From Streptomyces sp. A012304 (GTDB lineage Bacteria > Actinomycetota > Actinomycetes > Streptomycetales > Streptomycetaceae), in NCBI RefSeq assembly GCF_026008495.1, contig NZ_BQUN01000068.1, positions 201,926-265,925 on the forward strand: a stretch of 64,000 nt of DNA, given 5' to 3'. This document shows positions 1 through 8,023 of this stretch, one piece after another (the first letter of the stretch is position 1; every line of letters begins with the position of its first letter). Made by a program: the position numbers and the translations under genes. Below the pieces are notes generated by a model. The model searched no databases. It worked only from the letters and a program-made list of their open reading frames with translations, and was not told the origin of the DNA.

Positions 1-473
1 CCGGCGCCCGTGAACAGGGCGGCCAGCCGCTCGCTGAACGACATCAGGTTCGGGCCGAGGTAGACCAGCCCCGCCTGGCCGAGGACCGAGGACAGCCACG
101 GGTGGCGCAGGACCGTCGCCCGGAAGGAGGCGGCGGCCTCGGTGACCGCGGTCCGCCAGTCGGCGCTGTCGGCGGGCGGCACGTGGATCTCGGCGGCGAC
201 GGCGTCCACGGCCAGCTCCATCAGCTCGTCCTTGGTGGCGACGTGCCGGTAGAGGGAGGCCGCCCCGGCGTTCAGACGGGCGGCGAGCTTGCGCATGCTC
301 AGGGCGTCGACACCGTCCGCGTCCGCCATCGCGATCGCCTCGCGCACGATCGCCTCCCGGCTCAGCGTGGGCTGCTCGGGCTCACGCCGCTGACGCGCCC
401 AGACGGACGGGACGGGCTTCTCGTTCTGCTTCTGGTTCTTCTCGCTCTGCTTCTGGTTCGTCTTCGCGGCCAT
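1..473 (-). CDS. TetR-family repressor, C-terminus beyond the window
   Basis: Probable one-component repressor of the divergent MFS exporter. The ATG at 473 opens a Lys/Gln-rich leader (MAAKTNQKQSEKNQKQ), followed by a TetR helix-turn-helix around residues 35-85 with the typical LSMRKLAARL...SLYRHVATKDEL pattern. The ligand-binding domain then starts and is cut at base 1, leaving about 157 residues. Divergence from an exporter with operator-like repeats between the two genes is the classic TetR/efflux layout, so ligand-relieved repression of the pump is inferred. The ligand cannot be read from sequence. Confidence 0.9.
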   Translation of the reverse strand, partial: MAAKTNQKQSEKNQKQNEKPVPSVWARQRREPEQPTLSREAIVREAIAMADADGVDALSMRKLAARLNAGAASLYRHVATKDELMELAVDAVAAEIHVPPADSADWRTAVTEAAASFRATVLRHPWLSSVLGQAGLVYLGPNLMSFSERLAALFTGA

Positions 474-624
474 GGGCTGCGGCTCCCTCGGTCGTGGTGG
501 CTCGTGAACGGTTGTCGTGCGCGTGAGCGGCGTCGTGGCGCGTACGTGGTCGGCGTGTGGCGGGTACGCGGCCGGCGTCGTCGCTGCGTACGTCGTTCGC
601 GTCCAGCGTACAGAGTTCTGGGCT

Positions 625-653
625 TGCGAACAGTGTTCCGTCGTGCGTACAGT
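625..653 (+). promoter_or_regulatory. MFS promoter within repeated operator-like motifs
   Basis: A -35-like TTGCGA (625-630) is separated by 17 bp from a -10-like TACAGT (648-653), upstream of the exporter start at 721. The same stretch holds three direct copies of (T/A)ACAG(A/T)GTTC at 609-618, 629-638 and 648-657, spaced 20 and 19 bp. The middle copy lies in the palindrome GAACAGTGTTC (628-638). TetR binding here is inferred from the overlap with the promoter. Confidence 0.55.
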
Positions 654-720
654 GTTCGCAACGAAGGAACGGCGTACGCAACGCCGTCCGGGAGTGCAGT
701 CGGGAGTGAAGGGGAGTCCC

Positions 721-2259
721 ATGGAAAGCCGCACGGAAGTCCGCGCCGAGGGTGTGAGCCGCGATCCGCGGCGCTGGTGGATCCTGATCGTGCTGTGCCT
801 GAGCACGCTCGTGCTGGTCGTCGACAGCATGGCGCTGACCGTCGCGGTGCCCTCGATGACCGAGGACCTCGGGGCGAGCGCCCAGGACACCCAGTGGATC
901 CTGGACTCCTACATCCTGGTCTTCGCCGGCCTGCTGCTCACCTCCGGCAGCCTCGGTGACCGCTTCGGCCGCCGCAAGGTGATGCTGATAGGCCTCCTGC
1001 TCTTCGGCGCGGCCTCACTGGCGGCGACCTTCTGCGACAACCCTGCCGAGGTGATCGCCGTCCGCGTCGCGATGGGCGTCGGCGGTGCGCTGATCATGCC
1101 GTCCACCCTCTCCATCCTCATCACGGTCTTCGACGAGGACGAGCGCGGCAAGGCGATGGCGGCCTGGGGTTCGGTGTCCATGCTCGGACTGGTCGGCAGC
1201 CCGGTGCTCGGCGGTGTCCTGATCGACCACTTCTCCTGGCAGTCGATCTTCCTGATCAACGTCCCGGTCGTCGCGCTCGCCCTGCTCGCCGGCGTCCTGC
1301 TGATGCCCGAGTCCAAGGCCCCCTGGCAGAAGCCCGACCCGCTGGGCGCGGTGCTGTCCGCGGCCGGTATGACCGCCCTGGTCTGGTGGATCATCGAGCT
1401 TCCGCAGCACGGCGCCTTCGGCGGCCGTTCCGCCGTCAGCCTCACCGTCGCCGTCGTCTCCCTCGTCGGGTTCGTGATCTGGGAGAACGTCACCAGCTCC
1501 CCGATGGTCCCGCTGGTGCTGTTCAAGCACCGCAACTTCAGCGGCGGTTCGCTCTCCCTGGCCCTGGTGCAGATCGGCAACGGCGGCCTGCTGCTGGTCC
1601 TCACCCAGTACCTCCAGTTCGTCCTCGGCTACTCCGCCATCGAGGCCGGCCTGGCCTTCCTGCCCCTGGCGATCACCGCCCTCGTCGGCAACGGCGCCGG
1701 CGTCAAGCTCGCCGCGAAGATCGGCAACCGCTTCGTCATCCTGACCGGCATGCTGCTGATGGTGGCCTCCTTCGCCCTGCTGACCACCGTCACCGCCGAC
1801 AGCGGCTTCACCGTCCCGGCCATCGCCCTCGGCCTGCTCGGCCTGGGCGCCGGCCTCGCGATGCCGGCCGCCGTCGCCGCCCTGATGGGCACCATCCCCG
1901 AGGACAAGGCGGGCGTCGGCTCGGCCCTGAACGACACCATCCAGCAGGCCGGCACCGCCCTCGGCATCGCGATCCTCGGTTCCCTGCTGAGCAGCGGCTA
2001 CGACGCCGAGATGCCCGCCGACGCACCCGAGGTCGCCCGCCAGTCCATCGCCGGCGCCCTGGCGGTGGCGGGCGAGGACACCGCCCTGGTCCACGCCGCC
2101 CGCGAGGCCTTCACCGCCTCGATGTCGACGACCTTCACGGTCAGCGCGATCGGCGTCCTCGCGGCGGCGGTCCTGGCCACCCTCGTGATGCGCGACAGCA
2201 GGACCGGGTCCTCGGACGGGACCGAGACCCCGGCGAAGGAGCGGGAACTGGCCGCCTGA
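721..2259 (+). CDS. MFS drug:H+ antiporter, DHA2 (EmrB/QacA) family
   Basis: Inner-membrane exporter of 512 residues with about 14 hydrophobic segments, the DHA2 topology. The segment LGDRFGRRKVMLIG (motif A, loop 2-3) is conserved, as are the GSPVLGGVLIDHFSWQSIF antiporter-type motif in helix 5 and a PVVALALLAG helix following it. The ATG at 721 follows GGGGAGTCCC and was preferred to upstream in-frame starts, whose translation is Arg/Val-rich and runs through the promoter repeats. It is divergent from the TetR gene. Substrates of this family are amphipathic drugs or antibiotics; the actual one is unknown. Confidence 0.92.
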   Translation: MESRTEVRAEGVSRDPRRWWILIVLCLSTLVLVVDSMALTVAVPSMTEDLGASAQDTQWILDSYILVFAGLLLTSGSLGDRFGRRKVMLIGLLLFGAASLAATFCDNPAEVIAVRVAMGVGGALIMPSTLSILITVFDEDERGKAMAAWGSVSMLGLVGSPVLGGVLIDHFSWQSIFLINVPVVALALLAGVLLMPESKAPWQKPDPLGAVLSAAGMTALVWWIIELPQHGAFGGRSAVSLTVAVVSLVGFVIWENVTSSPMVPLVLFKHRNFSGGSLSLALVQIGNGGLLLVLTQYLQFVLGYSAIEAGLAFLPLAITALVGNGAGVKLAAKIGNRFVILTGMLLMVASFALLTTVTADSGFTVPAIALGLLGLGAGLAMPAAVAALMGTIPEDKAGVGSALNDTIQQAGTALGIAILGSLLSSGYDAEMPADAPEVARQSIAGALAVAGEDTALVHAAREAFTASMSTTFTVSAIGVLAAAVLATLVMRDSRTGSSDGTETPAKERELAA

Positions 2260-2370
2260 GCCACCCGACGACCCCCTCCGCACGACCGCACGACACTCCC
2301 GAGGCCGGTGCCCCCTCCCAGGGCGCCGGCCTTGCGGCGTTCCGGGGAGACACCGACCGACACCACGGAA

Positions 2371-2459
2371 AACGGCCCCGACCTGGCACCGAAGACCGAC
2401 AACGGCCCGAACCGCCACCGCAGACCTAAAACGGCCCGACCTGCCACCGAAGAGGCCGA
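2371..2459. repeat. About 30-bp tandem repeat, three imperfect copies
   Basis: Units begin AACGGCCC at 2371, 2401 and 2430. Units one and three share AACGGCC(C)CGACCTG(G/C)CACCGAAGA; the middle unit is more diverged. The array lies between the exporter stop and the TTG start at 2515. It has slipped by single bases between units, so a conserved reading frame through it is unlikely. Confidence 0.6.
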
Positions 2460-2514
2460 AAGACCGTCTTCACCGTCGTCGCCCGATGATCATCACCCGA
2501 GACGAGGACCACCG

Positions 2515-3192
2515 TTGACATCACTTCTCGACCGTCTGACGAGCCGGCCCGTCGGCGCCCTCCTGGCCCTCGCCGGAGTCGTCGCCAGTGTCCTGATCGG
2601 CAAGGACGGTCTGGACACGGTGGTGGGCTGCGGAATCACCAACGACGCCCGTGCCTCCCAGACCGCCGAGGACTGGACCACCCAGGCCGACCACGTGGTC
2701 GTCGCCACGCCCACCGCCGAGCAGGACACCGGCCGGCGTGACTTCGCAGCGGGCGCCATCCAGTACCGGACCGACCGCAAGGTGACCTTCCGCGCGGACG
2801 ACGTCCTGTGGTCCGCGAAGACCCCGCAGCGCCCCCTCGGCAAGGACTTCACCATGGTGGCCGCCGGCTGGCAGGTGTACCGCGAGAGCGGCACGCGCGT
2901 GAAGCGCACGACCCCGGCCGCCCCCCGCCTGGAGATCGGCCACACCTACCTGCTCGCCCTGCGCTGGACGGACGACCAGTGGACCGTCCTCGGTGAGGGC
3001 GCCGCCGTCCCGTTCGACGACCGCACCGTCGCCCAGGGCGAGTGGTGCGGACGCGTCCTGAGCAAGGAGGAGATCGCCCGGGCCGAACGCTTCGCCCGCT
3101 CCGGCGACACCAGCCTGGAGAAGGTCCTGGCAGGCCAGGACGAGCAAGCCGTCGAGCGGGAACTCGCGGCGGCGGGCGGAAAGCAGCGCTAG
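2515..3192 (+). CDS. Hypothetical membrane-anchored protein
   Basis: No family recognised; 225 residues. The TTG at 2515 was chosen because ACGAGGACC precedes it and the upstream in-frame stretch translates a repeat array. Residues about 10-28 (PVGALLALAGVVASVLIG) form one membrane segment or signal anchor, followed by VVGCGITND. The rest is a polar, presumably extracytoplasmic domain with two further features: a Cys near WCGRVLSKEEIARAERFAR and a charged C-terminus. The cysteine context is not a convincing lipobox. It follows the exporter but is separated from it by 255 bp with repeats, so co-transcription is uncertain. Confidence 0.7.
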   Translation: MTSLLDRLTSRPVGALLALAGVVASVLIGKDGLDTVVGCGITNDARASQTAEDWTTQADHVVVATPTAEQDTGRRDFAAGAIQYRTDRKVTFRADDVLWSAKTPQRPLGKDFTMVAAGWQVYRESGTRVKRTTPAAPRLEIGHTYLLALRWTDDQWTVLGEGAAVPFDDRTVAQGEWCGRVLSKEEIARAERFARSGDTSLEKVLAGQDEQAVERELAAAGGKQR

Positions 3193-3296
3193 CGCCGCCG
3201 GCGGACCCGGCCGGCGAGGAAACACGGGGCCGGGCGCGTCGCCGACCGCCGGGAGGTCAGGTCCGCCCTTGGCGCGCGCGGGTGTTCAATGGCCGG

Positions 3297-3923
3297 ATGA
3301 CCGACATCAGCGAGCCGTACGCCGCACCGCCCGCCCCCGGTCCCCCCGGTCCCCACGGCCACGGCCTGCGTCTGCGCCTGTGGGACCCCGCGTCCGAAAC
3401 CGACGTGGACGCGTGGCTGCGCGGGCGGACCGACCCGGAGTTCCGGCGCTGGAACACACCTCTGAGGGCGGTCACCGACCGGGAGAGCGCGCGGGCGTCA
3501 CTGCGGGACAAGGCCGCGGAGCGGGAGGCCGGGACGAGCGTGACGTTCTGCGTCACGGACGCCGCCGACGCGACGATCCTCGGCGAGATCACCGTCAACG
3601 CGATCAGCCGTGTCGAGCGCAGCTGCAACATCGGCTTCGGGGTCCTGCCCGAGGCCCGCGGCCGCCAGGTGGCCACCCGCGCCCTCCTGCTCGTGACGCG
3701 CTGGGCCGTCGACGAACTGGGGCTGCACCGCCTGGAGTTGGGCCACGCCCTCGGTCACGAGGCGTCCTGCCGGATCGCCGAGCGCTGCGGCTTCCGCTAC
3801 GAGGGCACCCTGCGCGGCGCGATGCTCGAGCAGGGCGGCACGGACGCCTTCCGCGACGTCCACCGCCACGCCCGTCTCGCCACCGACCCCGAACCGCGCC
3901 CCTGGGAGACCCTGCGCGGGTGA
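3297..3923 (+). CDS. GNAT acetyltransferase, RimJ/RimL-like
   Basis: Acetyl-CoA-dependent N-acyltransferase of 208 residues. After a Pro-rich leader the RimJ/L signature runs through: a LRLWDPASETDVDAWL N-terminus, the central CNIGFGVLPEARGRQVATRAL containing the pyrophosphate-binding (R/Q)xxGx(G/A) equivalent (GRQVAT), and the LGHALGHEASCRIAERCGF motif preceding the last strand. Such enzymes acetylate protein N-termini or small amines; the target here is not apparent. The ATG at 3297 gives the domain without the Arg-rich upstream extension. It stands alone, followed by a convergent gene. Confidence 0.88.
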   Translation: MTDISEPYAAPPAPGPPGPHGHGLRLRLWDPASETDVDAWLRGRTDPEFRRWNTPLRAVTDRESARASLRDKAAEREAGTSVTFCVTDAADATILGEITVNAISRVERSCNIGFGVLPEARGRQVATRALLLVTRWAVDELGLHRLELGHALGHEASCRIAERCGFRYEGTLRGAMLEQGGTDAFRDVHRHARLATDPEPRPWETLRG

Positions 3924-3974
3924 CCCACCGCCGGTTCGGGGCGGGTCCCCGGAGGTCGTCATGGCCCTGCGGGG

Positions 3975-4991
3975 TCAGTTGGCCGTCGGCGCCACCAGGC
4001 GGGCCACCCGCCCGTGCTCGCCCGAGGCCCAGCAGCTGCCGTCGCCGCCCCGCGAGACCGCGTCGAAGCTGCTCGTGTCGAACGTGGTCCAGGTGAGTCC
4101 GTCGTCGACGGACACCTCGCTTCCGGTCGGGCCGACCACCAGGAAGGCGTGCCCGGTCCACACGGCTCCCGAGCGGTAGGCGGGCGGCGCGTGGTCCTCC
4201 ACCGCCCGCCAGGTCCCACCGCCGTCGCGGGTGACCGCCAGGAGCCGGCCGGGGCGGGTCTGGTCGGTGTAGTCACCGCCCACGGCGACGCCCTCGGCCG
4301 GGCTGCGGAAGGACAGCGCGAAGATGCCCGCGTCGCGCACCGTGCGGATCGGAGTGTCGGCCACCTGCCAGGTCCGCCCCAGGTCGAAGGAGCGGAACAC
4401 CCGGGCGCGCGCCGCGCTTCCGGTGGCGAACCAGTACTGCCCGCCGTGACTGACCAGGCATGTGCCGCTGGCGGCGAAGGCCGCCTCGCCGTCGAGGGCC
4501 GGCGGCATGCCTTGCGGGTCGACCGGTGACCAGGTGCGGCCGCCGTCGGACGTGCCCATGAGACGGAACCTGCCCTCCACCGGATCGGCGAGCGCGAGGC
4601 CGTGCCGACGGTCGGCGAACGTCATGCAGTCGTAGAAGGCGGCGGGGTCGCGGTTGCGGAAGGTCTCCGTCCAGTGGACACCCCCGTCGGCGGTGGCGAA
4701 GATCCTCGCTGCCTCTCCGGAGCCGAAGGTCAGGGCCACCGCGTGGGTGGCGTCGAAGGCCCGGATGCTTCGGAAGTGCAGGGCGTCGGCGCCCGCCGGA
4801 CCCACCGGCTGCCACGCGGCACCACCGTTCTCGGTGCGCAGGACCACGCCATTCGCTCCCGCCGCCCACACGGTCCGGTGGTCGACGACCGCCAGGCACC
4901 GCAGTCGTACGTCGACTCCGGTGGGCGTGACCACCCACGCGTGGTCGTCGGCGGGAAGGGGGCGGGAGGCGTGCACGCTGGGGTTTGTCAT
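3975..4991 (-). CDS. Ycf48/BNR-type beta-propeller protein
   Basis: A 338-residue protein built of recurring blade motifs such as [44 protein letters not shown] and [12 protein letters not shown], each an Asp/Gly-rich hairpin ending in Trp. This is the BNR/Asp-box pattern of Ycf48-like proteins and of proteins annotated as oxidoreductases in actinomycetes. I see no signal peptide, so it is probably cytoplasmic. No catalytic residues can be assigned, and a scaffold or binding role is as likely as an enzyme. It is divergent from gltX with 84 bp between starts. Confidence 0.8.
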   Translation of the reverse strand: MTNPSVHASRPLPADDHAWVVTPTGVDVRLRCLAVVDHRTVWAAGANGVVLRTENGGAAWQPVGPAGADALHFRSIRAFDATHAVALTFGSGEAARIFATADGGVHWTETFRNRDPAAFYDCMTFADRRHGLALADPVEGRFRLMGTSDGGRTWSPVDPQGMPPALDGEAAFAASGTCLVSHGGQYWFATGSAARARVFRSFDLGRTWQVADTPIRTVRDAGIFALSFRSPAEGVAVGGDYTDQTRPGRLLAVTRDGGGTWRAVEDHAPPAYRSGAVWTGHAFLVVGPTGSEVSVDDGLTWTTFDTSSFDAVSRGGDGSCWASGEHGRVARLVAPTAN

Positions 4992-5075
4992 GCTCCCCTA
5001 ACTTACGTCGGGGTGCGGCCGGGTGGGGCTTCTGCGACGAAAAGGGAAGAGTGGCGCCGAGGTAGACTGCACAGC

Positions 5076-6494
5076 GTGACTGACTCAGCCGTGCGCGTCC
5101 GTTTTGCGCCTTCTCCCACCGGAATGTTCCACGTTGGCAACGCTCGATCGCTGCTACTCAACTGGGTTGTGGCGCGACAGACCGGCGGTGTGATGGTGCT
5201 GCGTATCGAGGACACCGACGCCGCCCGGAGCCGTCCGGAGTGGACGCAGGGCATCCTCGACGCGATGGCCTGGCTGGGTGTCGGTCCCGACCAGTACGAG
5301 GGCCCGCTGTTCCAGTCCGAGTACGCCCACCACCACCAGGAGGCGATCGACAAGCTCCTCGCCGAGGGCAAGGCGTACTACTGCGACTGCACCCGCGAGG
5401 ACGTCGTCGCACGCCACACGGCCGGCGAGGTCGACCAGCGCCTGGGCTACGACGGCTTCTGCCGCGACCGCGGCCTGGAGGCCGCTCCGGGACGCGCCGT
5501 GCGGTTCCGCACCCCCGACGAAGGAGTGACCACGGTCGAGGACGTCGTCCGTGGCAAGCCGACCTTCGAGAACGCCCTGATGGAAGACTTCGTGATCGCG
5601 CGGGGCGACGGCTCCTCGGTCTTCCTCCTCGCCAACGTCGTGGACGACATGACGATGGGCATCAACCTCGTCATCCGCGCCGAGGAGCATCTCTCCAACA
5701 CGCCGAAGCAGCAGCTGCTCTGGGAGGCCCTCGGCAAGACGCCTCCGACCTGGGCACACTCGCCCATCCTCGTCAACGAGCAGCGGCGCAAGCTCTCCAA
5801 GCGGCGCGACCGCGTCGCCCTGGAGGACTTCCGGGACGAGGGCTACCTGCCCGAGGCCATGCGCAACTACCTGATGCTTCTCGGGTGGGCGCCGTCCGGC
5901 AACCGCGAGATCGTCCCGTGGTCGGTCTTCGACGAGGAGTTCCGGCTGGCGGACGTCAACCCCGCACCCGCCTTCTTCGACGTGAAGAAGCTGCGCGCCT
6001 TCAACGGCGAGTACATGCGGGCGCTCTCGGTCCCCGAGTTCATCGAGCGCTGCCGTCCCTGGCTGGCCGGGGAGAGCGTCCCCTGGGACGCCGCCGACTT
6101 CGACGAGGAGCTCTTCGCGCAGGTCGCGGAGCTGGCCCAGACCCGGATCACGCTGCTCAGCGAGATCGTGGAGTACGTCGACTTCCTCTTCCTCAAGGAG
6201 CCGGTGTTCGACGAGAAGTCGTGGAACAAGGCGATGAAGGAAGGCGCGGCGGACCTGCTCCGGGCCACGATCGCGGCCTACGAGACCGTCGACTGGCAGA
6301 CGGACGCGCTCAAGGCGGCCCTGGAGGCCGTGGGCGCCGAGCGCGGCCTGAAGCTCGGCAAGGCGCAGGCACCGGTCCGCGTGGCCACCACCGGCAGGAC
6401 GGTCGGCCTGCCGCTCTTCGAGTCGCTCGAAGCGCTCGGGCGTGAGCGCACCCTGACCCGTCTGCGGTCCGCGGCGGAGCGCCTCGAGAGCTGA
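5076..6494 (+). CDS. gltX: Glutamyl-tRNA synthetase, catalytically complete
   Basis: Class Ia aminoacyl-tRNA synthetase of 472 residues that charges tRNA-Glu. The HIGH-type motif is HVGN (residues 19-22) in [20 protein letters not shown] lies at 239-243, and the C-terminal anticodon-binding region ends in the usual [18 protein letters not shown] block. The GTG at 5076 lies 7 nt after TAGACT (5063-5068), a good -10, so the message may be leaderless. It is convergent with the 15-gene operon. Its insert sequences differ from the actinobacterial GluRS type having GGPxxPYxQS, which the damaged homologue at 11535 resembles more. It may be a second GluRS rather than the housekeeping copy; one cannot tell from this window alone. 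Confidence 0.9.
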   Translation: MTDSAVRVRFAPSPTGMFHVGNARSLLLNWVVARQTGGVMVLRIEDTDAARSRPEWTQGILDAMAWLGVGPDQYEGPLFQSEYAHHHQEAIDKLLAEGKAYYCDCTREDVVARHTAGEVDQRLGYDGFCRDRGLEAAPGRAVRFRTPDEGVTTVEDVVRGKPTFENALMEDFVIARGDGSSVFLLANVVDDMTMGINLVIRAEEHLSNTPKQQLLWEALGKTPPTWAHSPILVNEQRRKLSKRRDRVALEDFRDEGYLPEAMRNYLMLLGWAPSGNREIVPWSVFDEEFRLADVNPAPAFFDVKKLRAFNGEYMRALSVPEFIERCRPWLAGESVPWDAADFDEELFAQVAELAQTRITLLSEIVEYVDFLFLKEPVFDEKSWNKAMKEGAADLLRATIAAYETVDWQTDALKAALEAVGAERGLKLGKAQAPVRVATTGRTVGLPLFESLEALGRERTLTRLRSAAERLES

Positions 6495-6523
6495 CCGCTC
6501 TCCGGCGGTGCACGGCAACCGCC

Positions 6524-6560
6524 GTTCCGCGGCCGGCCCGGTCGGTGCCGGCCGCGGAAC
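6524..6560. terminator. Perfect 14-bp hairpin between convergent genes
   Basis: The left arm GTTCCGCGGCCGGC (6524-6537), a 9-nt loop and the right arm (6547-6560) are perfectly complementary. It sits between the gltX stop (6494) and the carrier-protein/PPOX stop (6597). The position and strength suggest a bidirectional terminator. It has no U-tract, as is common in Streptomyces. Confidence 0.75.
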
Positions 6561-6596
6561 GCCCGCTCCCAGGAGCAGGGCGACTTCGGGCCCGGG

Positions 6597-7259
6597 TCAG
6601 TCGTCGCCCGGTTCCAACGCCGTCAGCCGGACGGTGACACGCTCCCCGAGACCCGTCGGCTCCACCCAGGGCTTGCCCTTGTAGTGGTGACTGAGCCGGT
6701 CGATCGTCTCAGCGGCGCCTTCCGTCGTGAAGGTGGTGGTCCCGCGGACCCGTACGCTGCTGTACGGGTCTCCCGCGGGGTACACCACGAGCGCGGCCTC
6801 GGGCCGGTGCTCCAGGTTGCGGTACTTCGGACGGTCCTTCGTCGTGGACATCAGTACGTCGTCACCGTCCATCTCGGCCCAGACGACGAACTGCTGGGGC
6901 CGGCCGTCCGGGCGTACGGACGACAGGACCGCGACGTTCGCTCCCGCGAGCACCTCGCGCAGCCGGTCGATCGTTTCCTTCATCTCTCTCCTCTGCTGGG
7001 GCGGCCGAGGCAGAACCTCGTGCCCTGTCTGTGTGATCTGCACGTGGTGAGCCATGGCCCGCACGGTCGTCAGGTCCTGGACGACCCGCGGACTGAGTGG
7101 GAAGCCGAAGGTCTCTGCCAGGGCGAGGAGCACGGGCAGATGCTGCAACGAGCTCCAGTCACCGGTCGGCAGGCCCGAGTCGGCGGTGAGTTCGGCAGGC
7201 TCCCTCCCCAGGGCCGTGGCGACGATCTCCAGCACCCGACGGGTCACTTCCCCGCTCAC
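6597..7259 (-). CDS. Carrier protein fused to F420-type PPOX domain
   Basis: A 220-residue open frame with two parts. Residues 1-76 look like a small acyl/aminoacyl carrier protein, with helix 2 starting GDWSSLQHL and Ser37 as candidate phosphopantetheine site (SSL in place of the usual DSL). Residues 93-220 are a PPOX/F420-binding split-barrel with STTKDRPKYRNLEHRP and SSVRVRGTT, close to Rv1155-type enzymes. The GTG at 7259 overlaps the upstream stop as GTGA. An ATG at 6983 preceded by AGGAGAG sits exactly at the PPOX domain start, so a free PPOX protein may also be made. Last gene of the operon; the carrier is the natural partner of the ligase at 8013. Confidence 0.72.
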   Translation of the reverse strand: MSGEVTRRVLEIVATALGREPAELTADSGLPTGDWSSLQHLPVLLALAETFGFPLSPRVVQDLTTVRAMAHHVQITQTGHEVLPRPPQQRREMKETIDRLREVLAGANVAVLSSVRPDGRPQQFVVWAEMDGDDVLMSTTKDRPKYRNLEHRPEAALVVYPAGDPYSSVRVRGTTTFTTEGAAETIDRLSHHYKGKPWVEPTGLGERVTVRLTALEPGDD

Positions 7260-8023
7260 CGCCGCCCCACCACCATGGCGTCCCGGTTCCTCGCGAACCA
7301 CGGATCCAGCACCTCCACGAAACTCCTCAGGGAAAAGGCGGCGATCTGGGTGAGCCCCACCGTGGTCGTCCGTACCGCTCCGGCGGCTTCCAGCACCCGG
7401 CCGACCGGTCCGGCATGCAACTCGACACCCGGACGGCGGATGTGGCACGGCCAACTGCGCGTCGTGACCACGCCGTTCACCACCACCTTGCCGGTGAAGC
7501 GTTCCCACCGTCGGTAGGGCACGTCGTGCCGCTCCTCCAGCCAGTGCACGTGCGCGACGCCGTCGTGGAAGCTGCACCCGATGAGCAGGACCGTGGCGTC
7601 GATCTCGATGAGGTGGTCGAAGACGGATCCGGGCCCGAACGCGGTGGCGGACGACAGCCCGCAGATCCCGGGAGCGGCCGGGCCCCGCACGCAGACCGGG
7701 TTGTAGGGCGGGTCCCAGGTGCGGCGGGTAAGGGGACCCAGCCGGAACGCCTCGGACAGCACACCGGACCGGGACGGGGTCTGCTCCAGATCGAAGCAGC
7801 CCTCGTAGCGGAATCCCGGGTGGAAGCTGGGCATGACCAGCGTGCCCTCGGCGCCGACGGCCGTGTCGAGCGCCGACTGCACGGTGCCCACGGGGTCGCG
7901 GAGCAGCCCGAGCGAGGCGAGGGAGGAGGCCACGTAGACGACCTGTCCCCGCTCGACGCCCACCGAACGGAAGGCGTGCAGGATCTCCTCGCTGGTCGTG
8001 CCGGTGAGGGACTCACGATCCAT
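7256..8023 (-). CDS. AAC(3)-fold N-acyltransferase
   Basis: A 255-residue member of the aminoglycoside 3-N-acetyltransferase family. It keeps the acyl-binding opening (VVYVASSLASLG, residues 28-39) and the family block SFHDGVAHVHWLEERHDVPYR, which contains the His/Glu catalytic region. In the opening the usual VHSS is VASS, so one conserved His is Ala32. The ATG at 8023 follows GGGAGGCACGG and overlaps the ligase gene by 11 bp. Beside a carrier protein and an amino acid:carrier ligase, the likeliest role is moving a carrier-bound acyl or aminoacyl group onto an amine of the product; the family normally uses acetyl-CoA. Self-resistance by acetylation is the alternative. Confidence 0.78.
   Translation of the reverse strand: MDRESLTGTTSEEILHAFRSVGVERGQVVYVASSLASLGLLRDPVGTVQSALDTAVGAEGTLVMPSFHPGFRYEGCFDLEQTPSRSGVLSEAFRLGPLTRRTWDPPYNPVCVRGPAAPGICGLSSATAFGPGSVFDHLIEIDATVLLIGCSFHDGVAHVHWLEERHDVPYRRWERFTGKVVVNGVVTTRSWPCHIRRPGVELHAGPVGRVLEAAGAVRTTTVGLTQIAAFSLRSFVEVLDPWFARNRDAMVVGRR

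Noticed and set aside
7256..8023. Aminoglycoside resistance gene
   Set aside because: The AAC(3) fold is clear, but the operon context, altered VASS motif and lack of other aminoglycoside genes make a biosynthetic acyltransferase more likely.
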